From: Psychroserpens sp. Hel_I_66
GTDB taxonomy: Bacteria > Bacteroidota > Bacteroidia > Flavobacteriales > Flavobacteriaceae
DNA: 64,000 nt
Assembly: GCF_000799465.1 (NCBI RefSeq)
Contig: NZ_JUGU01000001.1
Span: forward strand, 124,001 to 188,000
Direction: 5' to 3'
The stretch's first letter is position 1. Every line of letters begins with the position of its first letter. The notes below the pieces were generated by a model, which worked only from the letters and a program-made list of their open reading frames with translations, was not told where the DNA came from and ran no database searches. The translations under genes and the position numbers were made by a program. This document shows, piece by piece, positions 37,050 to 44,939 of the stretch.

Positions 37050-37961
37050 TTAATTAAATGAATTTCGATATTCTAAAGGCGATAAATCTGTTTTGCTTTT
37101 GAACAATCTATTGAAAGATTGAGAATGTTCAAAACCAAGTTGAAAAGAAATTTCGCCAATCGATTTTGAAGTTGTGGTTAAATATTCTTTAGCCTTTTCG
37201 ATAAGTTTAGAATGAATATACTGTTGCGTATTTTGTCCTGTTACAGTTCTTAACATATCACTCAAATAATTTGGTGAAACGTTCATTTCGCTCGCAATAC
37301 TTTTCACAGTTGGTAATTGAGCTTGTAAATTTTCATCAAATTTTTTTGATAACTTATTTTCGAAAATGGCGAGTAAATCTGTACTCGCCATTTTTCGAGT
37401 GATAAATTGCCTATTATAAAAGCGATTGCAATAATTGAGTAATAACTCAAGATTTGAAACAATTACATCTTGACTATATAAATCAATCGTAGAATTATAT
37501 TCCTCTTGAATGTTTTTCACTAAATTTTCTATGATTTGTTCTTCTTTATCTGAAAGGTGCAAAGCCTCGTTTACACCATAGGAAAAGAAACCATAATTTT
37601 TAATTATTTTGGACAAACCATAATTTGCAATTAATTCTGGATGAAACAATAACGACCAACCGTCTTTATTTCTTTCGCCTTTTTCGTCTATCGACAAGAC
37701 TTGATTTGGCGAAAGAAAGGACATTGTACCTTCGTCAAAATCGTAATGACTTTTCCCATATTTTAATTGACCTTGAAAACTTCTTTTGATTGTAACATTG
37801 TAAAAGTTAAGCACCATTTTTTGATTGCCTAATTCCGTTTGTTCTCTTTCTAGGGAATGGTCAATTAAAGTTATCAAGGGATTTGTAGGTTTTGGTAATC
37901 CTAAAATCTGATGCAATTCTGTTATTGAATTTACGACTTTTGGTCTGTTATTATTTTCCAT
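37050..37961 (-). CDS. AraC-family transcriptional regulator
   Basis: 303 aa with an N-terminal cupin-like sensor region and a C-terminal double HTH: TVKSIASEMNVSPNYLSDML, then SIGEISFQLGFEHSQSFNRL and FKSKTDLSPLEYRN. Such regulators usually activate adjacent catabolic or stress genes. It ends about 15 bp before the truncated attC and starts 9 bp after the aldo/keto reductase stop, in the same cassette and operon, so it probably controls that gene. Confidence 0.88.
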   Translation of the reverse strand: MENNNRPKVVNSITELHQILGLPKPTNPLITLIDHSLEREQTELGNQKMVLNFYNVTIKRSFQGQLKYGKSHYDFDEGTMSFLSPNQVLSIDEKGERNKDGWSLLFHPELIANYGLSKIIKNYGFFSYGVNEALHLSDKEEQIIENLVKNIQEEYNSTIDLYSQDVIVSNLELLLNYCNRFYNRQFITRKMASTDLLAIFENKLSKKFDENLQAQLPTVKSIASEMNVSPNYLSDMLRTVTGQNTQQYIHSKLIEKAKEYLTTTSKSIGEISFQLGFEHSQSFNRLFKSKTDLSPLEYRNSFN

Positions 37962-37970
37962 AATTTTTAG

Positions 37971-39005
37971 CTACGATAAAAAATCTTGTCCGTTACTTCT
38001 GTCTGCGGTCATTACTTCAACCACATTCCTTGGATATTCGATTGGCAAAGTACTCACTTCATCCAATTTCTGTAATTCTTCGGCGGTAAATTCAATGTCC
38101 ACAGCATTTAAATTGTCTTGAAGTTGTGTCATTTTTGTAGCACCAATAATTATACTCGAAACAACTGGCTGGTGTAACAACCAAGCCAAAGCTAATTGAG
38201 CAACTGAAACTTCTTTCTTCTCTGACATTGGATGTAGAATATCTAAAACATCAAACGCTCTTTCTTTATGAAAAGGCTCAAATGGGAAATCGTTCAAACG
38301 CCCTTTCTCGTTATTTCCGTCTCTTTTGTACTTTCCGGTTAAAAGTCCACCACTTAAGGGACTCCAAACCATTAATCCTACTTTTTGGTCTTGTAATAAC
38401 GGAATCATTTCACGTTCTAAATCTCTGTTATCAAGTGAATAATTAGCTTGCAAAGAAGCAAATTTCTCTAAATTATTATAGGTTGAATGACCTAATGCTT
38501 TCATTAAATGCCAAGCCATAAAATTACTTGCGCCAATGTAACGAACCTTTCCGCTACGCACTAAATCATCCAAAACTCTTAAGGTTTCTTCAATTGGAGT
38601 TAGTGGGTCAGACGTGTGTAATTGGTAAAGGTCGATATAATCAGTATTCAGTCGTTTTAGACTTTCATCAACTTGCTGTATAATGTGCTTTCTTGACAAA
38701 CCTCTATCGTTTTCTCCTTTGCCCATACTACCTCTAACTTTTGTAGCCAAAACGAGGTCGTCTCTTTTAATAGAAAGGTTTTTGATTGCCTTTCCAATCA
38801 TTACTTCTGAAAGTCCTTCTGAATAAATGTTGGCAGTATCGATAAAATTTACTCCTGAATCGACTACCGTTTTAATTTGCTCGTCAACTTCTTTTTGACC
38901 TAAATCGCCCATATAGTTGAAAAATCCTTTTCCGCCATAATTCATAGTTCCCAAACAAAGTGTTGAAACTTTTAATCCTGTATTTCCTAAAATTTTATAG
39001 TTCAT
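37971..39005 (-). CDS. Aldo/keto reductase
   Basis: Start set at ATG 39003-39005 (MNYKILGNTGLKVSTLCLGT). 344 aa. Family landmarks: FIDTANIYSEGLSEVMIG with Asp and Tyr of the catalytic tetrad, DDLVLATKVRG (Lys), DYIDLYQLHTSDP (His), IGASNFMAWHL and SSIIIGATKMTQLQDNL for NADPH binding. It reduces an aldehyde or ketone of unknown identity. First gene of a two-gene cassette with the AraC regulator; the ends gttagct and agctaac agree over 7 bases. Confidence 0.92.
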   Translation of the reverse strand: MNYKILGNTGLKVSTLCLGTMNYGGKGFFNYMGDLGQKEVDEQIKTVVDSGVNFIDTANIYSEGLSEVMIGKAIKNLSIKRDDLVLATKVRGSMGKGENDRGLSRKHIIQQVDESLKRLNTDYIDLYQLHTSDPLTPIEETLRVLDDLVRSGKVRYIGASNFMAWHLMKALGHSTYNNLEKFASLQANYSLDNRDLEREMIPLLQDQKVGLMVWSPLSGGLLTGKYKRDGNNEKGRLNDFPFEPFHKERAFDVLDILHPMSEKKEVSVAQLALAWLLHQPVVSSIIIGATKMTQLQDNLNAVDIEFTAEELQKLDEVSTLPIEYPRNVVEVMTADRSNGQDFLS

Positions 39006-39137
39006 TTTTTTTTCGTTTTTGTTCTCTGCAAATTTCACAGATTATTAAAAACTAAATGTAACTATATCAAGTTGTCTTGTAACCGAAATGAGGTTTTTGC
39101 CTAAAGTTTGAAGATTGCACGGACCTTTTTTACCATT

Positions 39138-39276
39138 ACAGCTAACGGTTACGTATATGAAATGTTGCGTGTTTGAGTACGAGGATTTTCCGAAGGAAAA
39201 TCAGATGCAAGCAATCAAAGCAACTCACATTGGTTAAGCACAAAATAGCAATTTTTTATATACAATGTTAGCGGTT
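39138..39276 (-). repeat. attC-like site 17, extended-stem subtype
   Basis: Left core acagctaac, right core gttagcggt. Hairpin GATTTTCC-GAA-GGAAAATC, same subtype as site 4. Arms acgtatatgaaatgttgcg / gcaattttttatatac. Confidence 0.86.
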
Positions 39277-39298
39277 CGTTGTTTCTCTTGTTATTCTA

Positions 39299-39480
39299 TT
39301 TTACCTTTGAATGTTTCATAAATTACCATTGGGTGTCCGTGTCCTAATTCAAATCCTCTGAGTCAATTCGTAATTTCTGTGCTTTCGTTTTAGGATTAAG
39401 TTTTCTGTCTATAACAAGCTCATTTTGCTATGCAAATTTTTTAAAATCTCCAGACGTCTTTCCTTTCTTGGTTTTTATAT
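39299..39480 (-). pseudogene. Decayed gene at the end of the five-gene cassette
   Basis: On the minus strand one frame reads KTKKGKTSGDFKKFA, stop, QNELVIDRKLNPKTKAQKLR IDSEDLN (two pieces), then after another stop or shift GHGHPMVIYETFKGKIE in a second frame. The phrasing is protein-like but interrupted by stops and a frameshift. Family not recognised. Confidence 0.45.
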
Positions 39481-39510
39481 TGTGTGTTTATGCTAGAAAT
39501 GACATGATAT

Positions 39511-39882
39511 CTAATTTAAATTTGTATTTAGTTTATGATAGTAAATATAAGAAACGACTAAAATTGCTAGTATAACTAATGGAAAAAAGGTCTGTCCACT
39601 CAACCCATCAACTGCTCCGTTACTTATGGTTGCAAAGAGGAAGTTAAAAGTAAAACCTGCATAAGCCCATTCTTTCAATCTTTTAGGAACCTGTGGAATT
39701 ATTAACGCCAATACGCCTAAAATTTTAAAGATAACTAATGCCATTCCAAAATATTCAGGATACCCTAAATGTCTTATTCCTTCTTTCGCTAATTCTGTTT
39801 GCGAAGTCAATGCGGGCATTACTCCCTCAAATAAAGCGATGATTATTGTCGCTGTCCAAAATATTATTTTATTTTTTTTCAT
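39511..39882 (-). CDS. DoxX-like membrane protein
   Basis: 123 aa with four transmembrane segments (IIFWTATIIIALFEGVMPAL, MALVIFKILGVLALIIP, WAYAGFTFNFLFATIS, FFPLVILAILVVSYIYY). The GYPEYFGMALVIFKILG segment and size fit the DoxX_2 family. Function is unclear; such genes are often cotranscribed with SRPBCC and VOC proteins, as here. It overlaps the VOC gene by 14 bp. Confidence 0.8.
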   Translation of the reverse strand: MKKNKIIFWTATIIIALFEGVMPALTSQTELAKEGIRHLGYPEYFGMALVIFKILGVLALIIPQVPKRLKEWAYAGFTFNFLFATISNGAVDGLSGQTFFPLVILAILVVSYIYYHKLNTNLN

Positions 39883-40309
39883 TTTTTAGGCTATTACATT
39901 GATTTTTCTCATCATAGTTTAACATCCAATTGTTGCCGTATTTATCTGTTAGGTCGCCAAACAAAGCTCCCCAAAAAGTAGTTTCAATTTTATGATGTGC
40001 TACTCCTTCTCTTGACAGCTTTTCAAAAGTGTTTCTGATTTCTGCTTCACTGCCGCAATTAATTACCATAGAAGTTGCATTGCCTTTAACAAGTCCTGTT
40101 TCTGGTGTCATATCAGAACCCATAATTACAAACGCATCAGTTGTGAGAGTGGAATGCAAAATACATTTTTTCATTTCCTGTGGCATTTTGTTTGCCATTG
40201 GTGAACTTTCTACAGGTTGTAGCATTAAGTCACCACCCAAACATTCTTTATAGAACGTCATCGCTTCGCGGCAATTGCCATCGAATGTGAGATAAGAATT
40301 GATTTTCAT
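39869..40309 (-). CDS. PhnB-like VOC-family protein
   Basis: Start set at ATG 40307-40309 (MKINSYLTFDGNCREAMTFY). 146 aa with the glyoxalase/bleomycin-resistance plan of PhnB-type proteins: FYKECLGGDLM, then FVIMGSDMTPETG, and EGVAHHKIETTFWGALFGDL TDKYGNNWMLN (two pieces). Metal residues are not all obvious. It lies 2 bp after the SRPBCC gene. Likely a small-molecule binding or detoxifying protein. Confidence 0.85.
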   Translation of the reverse strand: MKINSYLTFDGNCREAMTFYKECLGGDLMLQPVESSPMANKMPQEMKKCILHSTLTTDAFVIMGSDMTPETGLVKGNATSMVINCGSEAEIRNTFEKLSREGVAHHKIETTFWGALFGDLTDKYGNNWMLNYDEKNQCNSLKNEKK

Positions 40310-40311
40310 TA

Positions 40312-40725
40312 TTAATTGTTTTCTGTATAATTCTTGAAATTTGTTAAGATAGCCTGCCAACCTTCTCTTTGCATTTCTATAGGGTTTTCTTCTTCAGGGT
40401 CAAAAGTTATTATGACTTCTGTCTGTTCTCCCATATCGTTAAATTCTACAGTAGCAGTTCTTCCCCCAAACTCATAAGTAAAGCTCTTGCGTTTTGAAAT
40501 TTCAGTATAAACTGCTTCAAAGTCAAAACCATAACTACCATCTTTGGCCTCCATTCTGGCTTTATATGTACCACCTACACTCAAATTGTTTTCTGCAGAT
40601 GGGCAAAGCCAACTTGGGTCTGCAAAGTTCCAGTTTACAATATGACTCGGCTCATTGTAATAATCCCAAACTTTGTTTATTTCTGCGTCAATGATTTCTG
40701 TAACTTTAATTTTTGAATTGCTCAT
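40312..40725 (-). CDS. SRPBCC (AHSA1-like) domain protein
   Basis: 137 aa with a START-like hydrophobic-ligand-binding fold: KIKVTEIIDAEINKVWDYYN, EPSHIVNWNFADPSW, GGTYKARMEAKDG, VIITFDPEEENPIEMQREGW and a C-terminal helix ILTNFKNYTEN. AHSA1-like proteins are commonly found next to PhnB and DoxX genes. First gene of the minus-strand three-gene operon, divergent from the regulator at 40864. Confidence 0.86.
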   Translation of the reverse strand: MSNSKIKVTEIIDAEINKVWDYYNEPSHIVNWNFADPSWLCPSAENNLSVGGTYKARMEAKDGSYGFDFEAVYTEISKRKSFTYEFGGRTATVEFNDMGEQTEVIITFDPEEENPIEMQREGWQAILTNFKNYTENN

Positions 40726-40863
40726 TATATTTATTTTTAAAATTAATAATACAAAGATGCACCGTTCTTTAAAAATAGATGATGTAGAATAATGACAACT
40801 AAAGGGTGATTTACGACATGTTTTAAACTTGTATTTGTAATTTTACTTAAAATAGGTTGAAAA

Positions 40864-41841
40864 ATGAAGCGAGTTAGCATCCTTGTCCCTGAAAATTCTG
40901 TTATGCAGGCCATAGCAGATCCACAATATCTATTTTCGGCAGTCAATCAATTTATGGTTGTGAGTGGTAGAAAGCCATTGTTTGATGTGCAATTAGTTGG
41001 TTTAAAAAGGCAAGTAAAATTAAACGAAGGTTTGTTTTCTGTAAACACTTCTCAACTCTTAAAGGATATTGAGACAACAGATTTAATAATAATCCCCGCA
41101 CTATTCGGTGATATGAAAACCGCTATTGCATCCAATAGCAAACTTCTACCTTGGATAAAGGACCAGTATAAAAAAGGTACAGAAGTAGCCTCGCTATGCG
41201 TGGGTGCATTTCTGTTGGCTTCTACAGGTTTACTAAACGGTAAAAAATGTTCGACACATTGGGGTTTTCAAAATGAATTTCGTGAAATGTTCCCTGAAGT
41301 TGAAGTCGTAGAAGGGCATATTATAACCGAAGAAGAACGACTTTATTCTAGCGGTGGCGCAAACTCGTATTGGAATTTATTACTTTATTTAACCGAAAAA
41401 TATACGGATAGGGAAACGGCAATATTGGCTTCAAAATATTTTGCCATTGATATTGACAGGGATAGTCAAGCTACTTTTGCCATGTTTCAAGGTCAAAAAA
41501 ACCATACTGATGAATCTATTAAATTAGTTCAAGAATATATTGAAGCTAACATTCAAGAAAGAATCACGATTGACCAGCTGGCCGATTTGGTCTCATTGGG
41601 CAGACGAAGTTTTGAAAGACGTTTTAAAATCGCTACAAGTAATTCGGTATTGCAATATATTAATAGAGTTAAGATTGAAACTGCCAAACGATTTTTTGAA
41701 ACCAGTCGAAAAAATATTAATGAAGTGATGTATGACGTGGGTTACTCAGATACAAAAGCATTTCGAACCATTTTCAAAAAAATTACTGGTCTTACTCCAA
41801 TTGAATATAGAAATAAATATAATAAAATGTCAGTTGAATAG
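40864..41841 (+). CDS. GlxA-family regulator (DJ-1/PfpI plus AraC HTH)
   Basis: 325 aa. The N-terminal two thirds is a DJ-1/PfpI-like domain (RVSILVPENSVMQAIADPQY; EVASLCVGAFLLASTGLLNG with the nucleophile-elbow Cys), and the C-terminus is an AraC HTH (ITIDQLADLVSLGRRSFERR; NEVMYDVGYSDTKAFRTIFK). It is divergent from the SRPBCC-VOC-DoxX operon with 138 bp between and probably controls it. It is a plus-strand gene within a cassette, so it must have its own promoter. Confidence 0.9.
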   Translation: MKRVSILVPENSVMQAIADPQYLFSAVNQFMVVSGRKPLFDVQLVGLKRQVKLNEGLFSVNTSQLLKDIETTDLIIIPALFGDMKTAIASNSKLLPWIKDQYKKGTEVASLCVGAFLLASTGLLNGKKCSTHWGFQNEFREMFPEVEVVEGHIITEEERLYSSGGANSYWNLLLYLTEKYTDRETAILASKYFAIDIDRDSQATFAMFQGQKNHTDESIKLVQEYIEANIQERITIDQLADLVSLGRRSFERRFKIATSNSVLQYINRVKIETAKRFFETSRKNINEVMYDVGYSDTKAFRTIFKKITGLTPIEYRNKYNKMSVE

Positions 41842-41887
41842 TTTTTCTGTGTTTTATATTAAAGGTTAATTGAAATGTTCTTTTCAA

Positions 41888-42027
41888 TGACCGCTAACGT
41901 CTCTGTGTATGGTTTGTTGCGTTGGTTTAAGCACGTAATTTAGCAAATAAAAACCGAATAGAAAATCCGTGAGGATTTTCCAATTACACACAGACCAAGC
42001 AATGAATTATACACAATGTTGTACACC
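41888..42027 (-). repeat. attC-like site 18
   Basis: Left core accgctaac, right core gttgtacac. Hairpin GAAAATCC-GTGA-GGATTTTC. Confidence 0.88.
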
Positions 42028-42032
42028 GTTTT

Positions 42033-42761
42033 TTATTCATTGTATTCAATTCTATCGAATCCCTTAAATTCTGTTCGTTTCATTTGAACACAATTGTTTA
42101 CTATTAAATCAAATTCGGACGCTTTATTTGTTGGAATAATTAACTCTTGAAACAAACCGTTTTCGCTGTAATATTGTAAATAATAGATGTTCTCATGTTC
42201 TGTTTTGGTAATTGAAAACATCGCATTTTTTTCGCCATTTTGCCTTTTAGCTTTTAATTCAATTTTTATGTCCTCATCAGATAATCTTATTAATTGATTT
42301 ATTGCATCAGCATGAGATTCTAGTGGACCGTAAAAATAGATTGCATTTTTTGTGATTTCTATTCTTTTGTCGATTCCATCACATCTTTGATATAATATAA
42401 ATTCACCGTTTAGTTTCCTTATTGTTGTCCAAAGAGTAGGAAAATTTTGTAGGTCAATCTCGTTTAAGGTTTTGTTTTTTGATAAAGTATTACGATAAAA
42501 GTCCATAACATCATTTTTCTCATTTTGAGGTTCCCAAGAAATTAATTTTGAATAGAATTCAGAGTTTCTTGTGGTATCAATAAAAAGCTGATGTTTTGAA
42601 AGGTCAAGACTTTTTGGATTATTCCTTTCCACAATTGTATCCAAGTCAATTTGCCAAGCAGGAATTTCAATCGGTTTACTTTCCGCTTGTTGTGGTTCGG
42701 TTTTCTGTTTACAAGAAGCTAGAATCCCTAATAATGTTGCTACGTAGATTGTTTTTCTCAA
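42033..42761 (-). CDS. Predicted lipoprotein, 242 aa
   Basis: Lipoprotein signal MRKTIYVATLLGILASC (Cys 17), then a polar linker (KQKTEPQQAESKP) and a soluble domain of about 200 residues. It includes WTTIRKLNGEFILYQRCDGI, which resembles beta-hairpin modules of exported Flavobacteriia proteins. No family recognised. Single-gene cassette; ends gttgtacac and gtgtataac match 8 of 9. Confidence 0.7.
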   Translation of the reverse strand: MRKTIYVATLLGILASCKQKTEPQQAESKPIEIPAWQIDLDTIVERNNPKSLDLSKHQLFIDTTRNSEFYSKLISWEPQNEKNDVMDFYRNTLSKNKTLNEIDLQNFPTLWTTIRKLNGEFILYQRCDGIDKRIEITKNAIYFYGPLESHADAINQLIRLSDEDIKIELKAKRQNGEKNAMFSITKTEHENIYYLQYYSENGLFQELIIPTNKASEFDLIVNNCVQMKRTEFKGFDRIEYNE

Positions 42762-42763
42762 AT

Positions 42764-42903
42764 GGTGTATAACGGTTTTGTGAATGATTAGTAGGATGTT
42801 TTTAAATAACTAATTTACTAAATAAAGCACGAACGGCGAAATTCCGAAGGAATTTCGCAAGTGAGCTACAACTGGCAATTAATTATACATGGTGTTGGTT
42901 ACA
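42764..42903 (-). repeat. attC-like site 19
   Basis: Left core gtgtataac, right core gttggttac. Hairpin GAAATTCC-GAA-GGAATTTC; one stem pair shorter than site 6. Confidence 0.86.
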
Positions 42904-42907
42904 GAAT

Positions 42908-43414
42908 TTATTTCTTTACCATTTCTTTTAGAACCATTTCTTTCAATCCGTTTTTCAAATCCTCATAAACAATCCCATTTTTTGGATTATTTGATTGATA
43001 TATTATGAAGGCGGATTTTACACTATTCCTTTTGTTTTTTAATGTCACTTCATATTTTTTGTTGTCAACTTCATATTCAAAAAGATGAACATAAAAAGAC
43101 GACTCTTGATTCGGTTTAACTTTTTCACTCATTTGAAGTTTGCCATGAGTAATTGTTCCGTTTGAGAGAATGTCAATAATCCGTTGTTTTTTATATTCCC
43201 ATTGTATAAGTGTTCCGATAAAAATTATTTGAAATACTATAGCAATTCCTTCCCAAAAGAAACCTTCTGTAATCAAAAATTTTGGTTGCGAACTAAATAA
43301 ATCATAATTAATTATCAGGAAAATTATTCCAACAATTATTAGAAGATAGTTATTCCTATTCAGGATTTTTGCGATTTGAATTTTATTGGATAAGCGTATT
43401 TTTCCTGTTTTCAA
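42908..43414 (-). CDS. Hypothetical membrane protein, probable TTG start
   Basis: The open frame extends to 43609, but its first 65 residues come from the divergent attC-like site 20. I prefer TTG at 43412-43414, giving MKTGKIRLSNKIQIAKILNR. Two transmembrane segments (YLLIIVGIIFLIINY; IAIVFQIIFIGTLIQW) are followed by a soluble domain like DUF3592 proteins (GTITHGKLQ..., HLFEYEVDNKKYEV), which are small beta-rich domains. About 168 aa. The two ends of this cassette (gttggttac and ttggcaac) do not match, so it may be a recombinant. Confidence 0.6.
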   Translation of the reverse strand: MKTGKIRLSNKIQIAKILNRNNYLLIIVGIIFLIINYDLFSSQPKFLITEGFFWEGIAIVFQIIFIGTLIQWEYKKQRIIDILSNGTITHGKLQMSEKVKPNQESSFYVHLFEYEVDNKKYEVTLKNKRNSVKSAFIIYQSNNPKNGIVYEDLKNGLKEMVLKEMVKK

Positions 43415-43431
43415 TATTTTGGTTTTAAATT

Positions 43432-43609
43432 GTTGGCAACGATTTTGTATTTGATATGAGATGTGACGTGTCTCGGCACAGACCTTTCCTGATAAAAATT
43501 GATTTTGGGAAATTGTTTCGCCAGTTCGCTTCGCTCGTATCGCAGTCTCAAGGCGTCGGGATTCCAAGTGTGGACTGACCAAGCCATAGCTTATGTACGT
43601 GTTGTACAT
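43432..43609 (-). repeat. attC-like site 20, divergent and longer
   Basis: Left core ttggcaac, right core gttgtacat. The arms gtatttgatatgag and catagcttatgtac pair only partly, and the centre holds gaaattgtttcgccagttcg without the standard hairpin. It is identified by position and cores only. Confidence 0.5.
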
Positions 43610-43614
43610 AGGCT

Positions 43615-44022
43615 TTAGTTTGTAATAGCATCAATTAAACTCTTCAAATGGTCTGTCCTTTCTTGGTTTAGGGAAAATTTCACTAATCTTCTTTCTACTG
43701 GGTAATCTTTAGACATGAAATCTAAAACATCCATAATCATTTTAGACTGCGCATTTCTATACTCAATCCATTTTTCTTGAGAATGTATTACCGCTTGGTT
43801 ATTGTCTGTGAGGTTTAATAATTTCTCATAAGTAGAAATCATCTCTAATTCTGATTTTTTATTAGCTTCTTCTATACATACAAACGCTTTTTTAACATCA
43901 AATGGAATTATAGAATCCATACATTCGTTTAATGAATCAGCAATAATAGAGCCTTCTGTTGCTTCTTGCGAAAAGATTAGTGAAGGTAATAATAGAAGAA
44001 GAATGAGTGTTTTCAAATTCAT
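43615..44022 (-). CDS. Exported LprI/DUF1311-like protein
   Basis: 135 aa with a cleavable signal peptide (MNLKTLILLLLLPSLIFSQE). The mature part has the pattern of LprI-type lysozyme-inhibitor proteins: Cys in LNECMDSI and AFVCIEEAN, then MISTYEKLLNLTDN and HSQEKWIEYRNAQSKMIMDV (Q-x2-W-x2-YR). It is probably periplasmic. The family includes lysozyme inhibitors, but the activity is not shown. Cassette right end (gctacaaag) is degenerate. Confidence 0.68.
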   Translation of the reverse strand: MNLKTLILLLLLPSLIFSQEATEGSIIADSLNECMDSIIPFDVKKAFVCIEEANKKSELEMISTYEKLLNLTDNNQAVIHSQEKWIEYRNAQSKMIMDVLDFMSKDYPVERRLVKFSLNQERTDHLKSLIDAITN

Positions 44023-44054
44023 ATGGTTGTTTTATTGGTTTTATTCAGCTGTCT

Positions 44055-44196
44055 TGTGCTACAAAGTTGTTATGTATGGTTAATTAGGTGTTTAAGCAAC
44101 TAATTTAGTAAACAAAAATGAACTCGATTAAATTTTGAAAGAATTCTCCAAATAAGCAAGGACCCAAGCAGTTATAAATAAACGGTGTTGTAACCT
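44055..44196 (-). repeat. attC-like site 21, degenerate left core
   Basis: The expected AAC at the left has become AAA (ctacaaagttgttatg), right core gttgtaacc. The hairpin has also decayed (TTAAATTTTGAAAGAATTCTC). Probably no longer recombinogenic. Confidence 0.75.
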
Positions 44197-44209
44197 GTTT
44201 TTTAATTTT

Positions 44210-44704
44210 TTAAAACCACAATAAACTTGAAAAAAATAAAAAAATAACAAATAATATAAACCCAATACTTATTAAAACGTTAACCCTTTTTTTTGTTATC
44301 GACCAAGTGTCAAATTCCTTAAAATATTTTAAATACGTGTCATTTTTAAATACAGCGAAATAGCAAATTAAATAAGCTATTATACCAAAAGCAATGAATA
44401 AGTATTTAGGTAAAATTAAGTCAGAATTTTTCATCAGAATAATGGTTAGGCTGATAATCATTATAAAAATTAGCCCAACAAGCCAGCCTCCGATATAATT
44501 TAAGCTCAATCCGTTTTTTTGATTAGTCCAAAAATCATCCAAATATTCTTTTGTGTTATCTATTCCATATTTTGTTTTCATTCTCATTTTAACAGCTGGT
44601 ATTCTGTATAATAGCAGAGCAGGATTTATTTTGTTAAATAGAAAATGTATTTTTTTCTCAATGAGATAAAGGCAGAAGTGTAAAATATTTAATCCTCTTT
44701 TCAT
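44210..44704 (-). CDS. Hypothetical membrane protein, 164 aa
   Basis: Three transmembrane segments (IGGWLVGLIFIMIISLTIILM; YLFIAFGIIAYLICYFAVF; VLISIGFILFVIFLFFSSLLWF) after a 70-residue N-terminal region. An internal ATG at MKTKYGIDNTKEYLDD may be the true start. No family recognised. It is the only gene in its cassette. Confidence 0.58.
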   Translation of the reverse strand: MKRGLNILHFCLYLIEKKIHFLFNKINPALLLYRIPAVKMRMKTKYGIDNTKEYLDDFWTNQKNGLSLNYIGGWLVGLIFIMIISLTIILMKNSDLILPKYLFIAFGIIAYLICYFAVFKNDTYLKYFKEFDTWSITKKRVNVLISIGFILFVIFLFFSSLLWF

Positions 44705-44727
44705 TATTCAATTACATTTTCTCAAAT

Positions 44728-44929
44728 GGTGTACAACGTCTCCGTATATGAAACGTAGCGTATAAATAAACGCTAACTTTTCAGATTATACACGAGCCTA
44801 ATTTTTATTTTTTATGTTTATCTTTCATTTTTTAAATATACAAAAATAAAAATTTGGCGGACTTAATAAATAACCAAAAACCTTTTGAAAAGCCTGTAAT
44901 AGCTATGTTTATATACATTGTTAGGCACA
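44728..44929 (-). repeat. attC-like site 22, long class
   Basis: Left core gtgtacaac, right core gttaggcac. Central stem aatttttattttt / aaaaataaaaatt: both strands differ from the aatttttaaattt / aaatttaaaaatt of site 13 yet still pair, a clear double-sided change. Outer arms gtatatgaaacgtagcg / agctatgtttatatac. Confidence 0.86.
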
Positions 44930-44939
44930 GTTTTATTCA

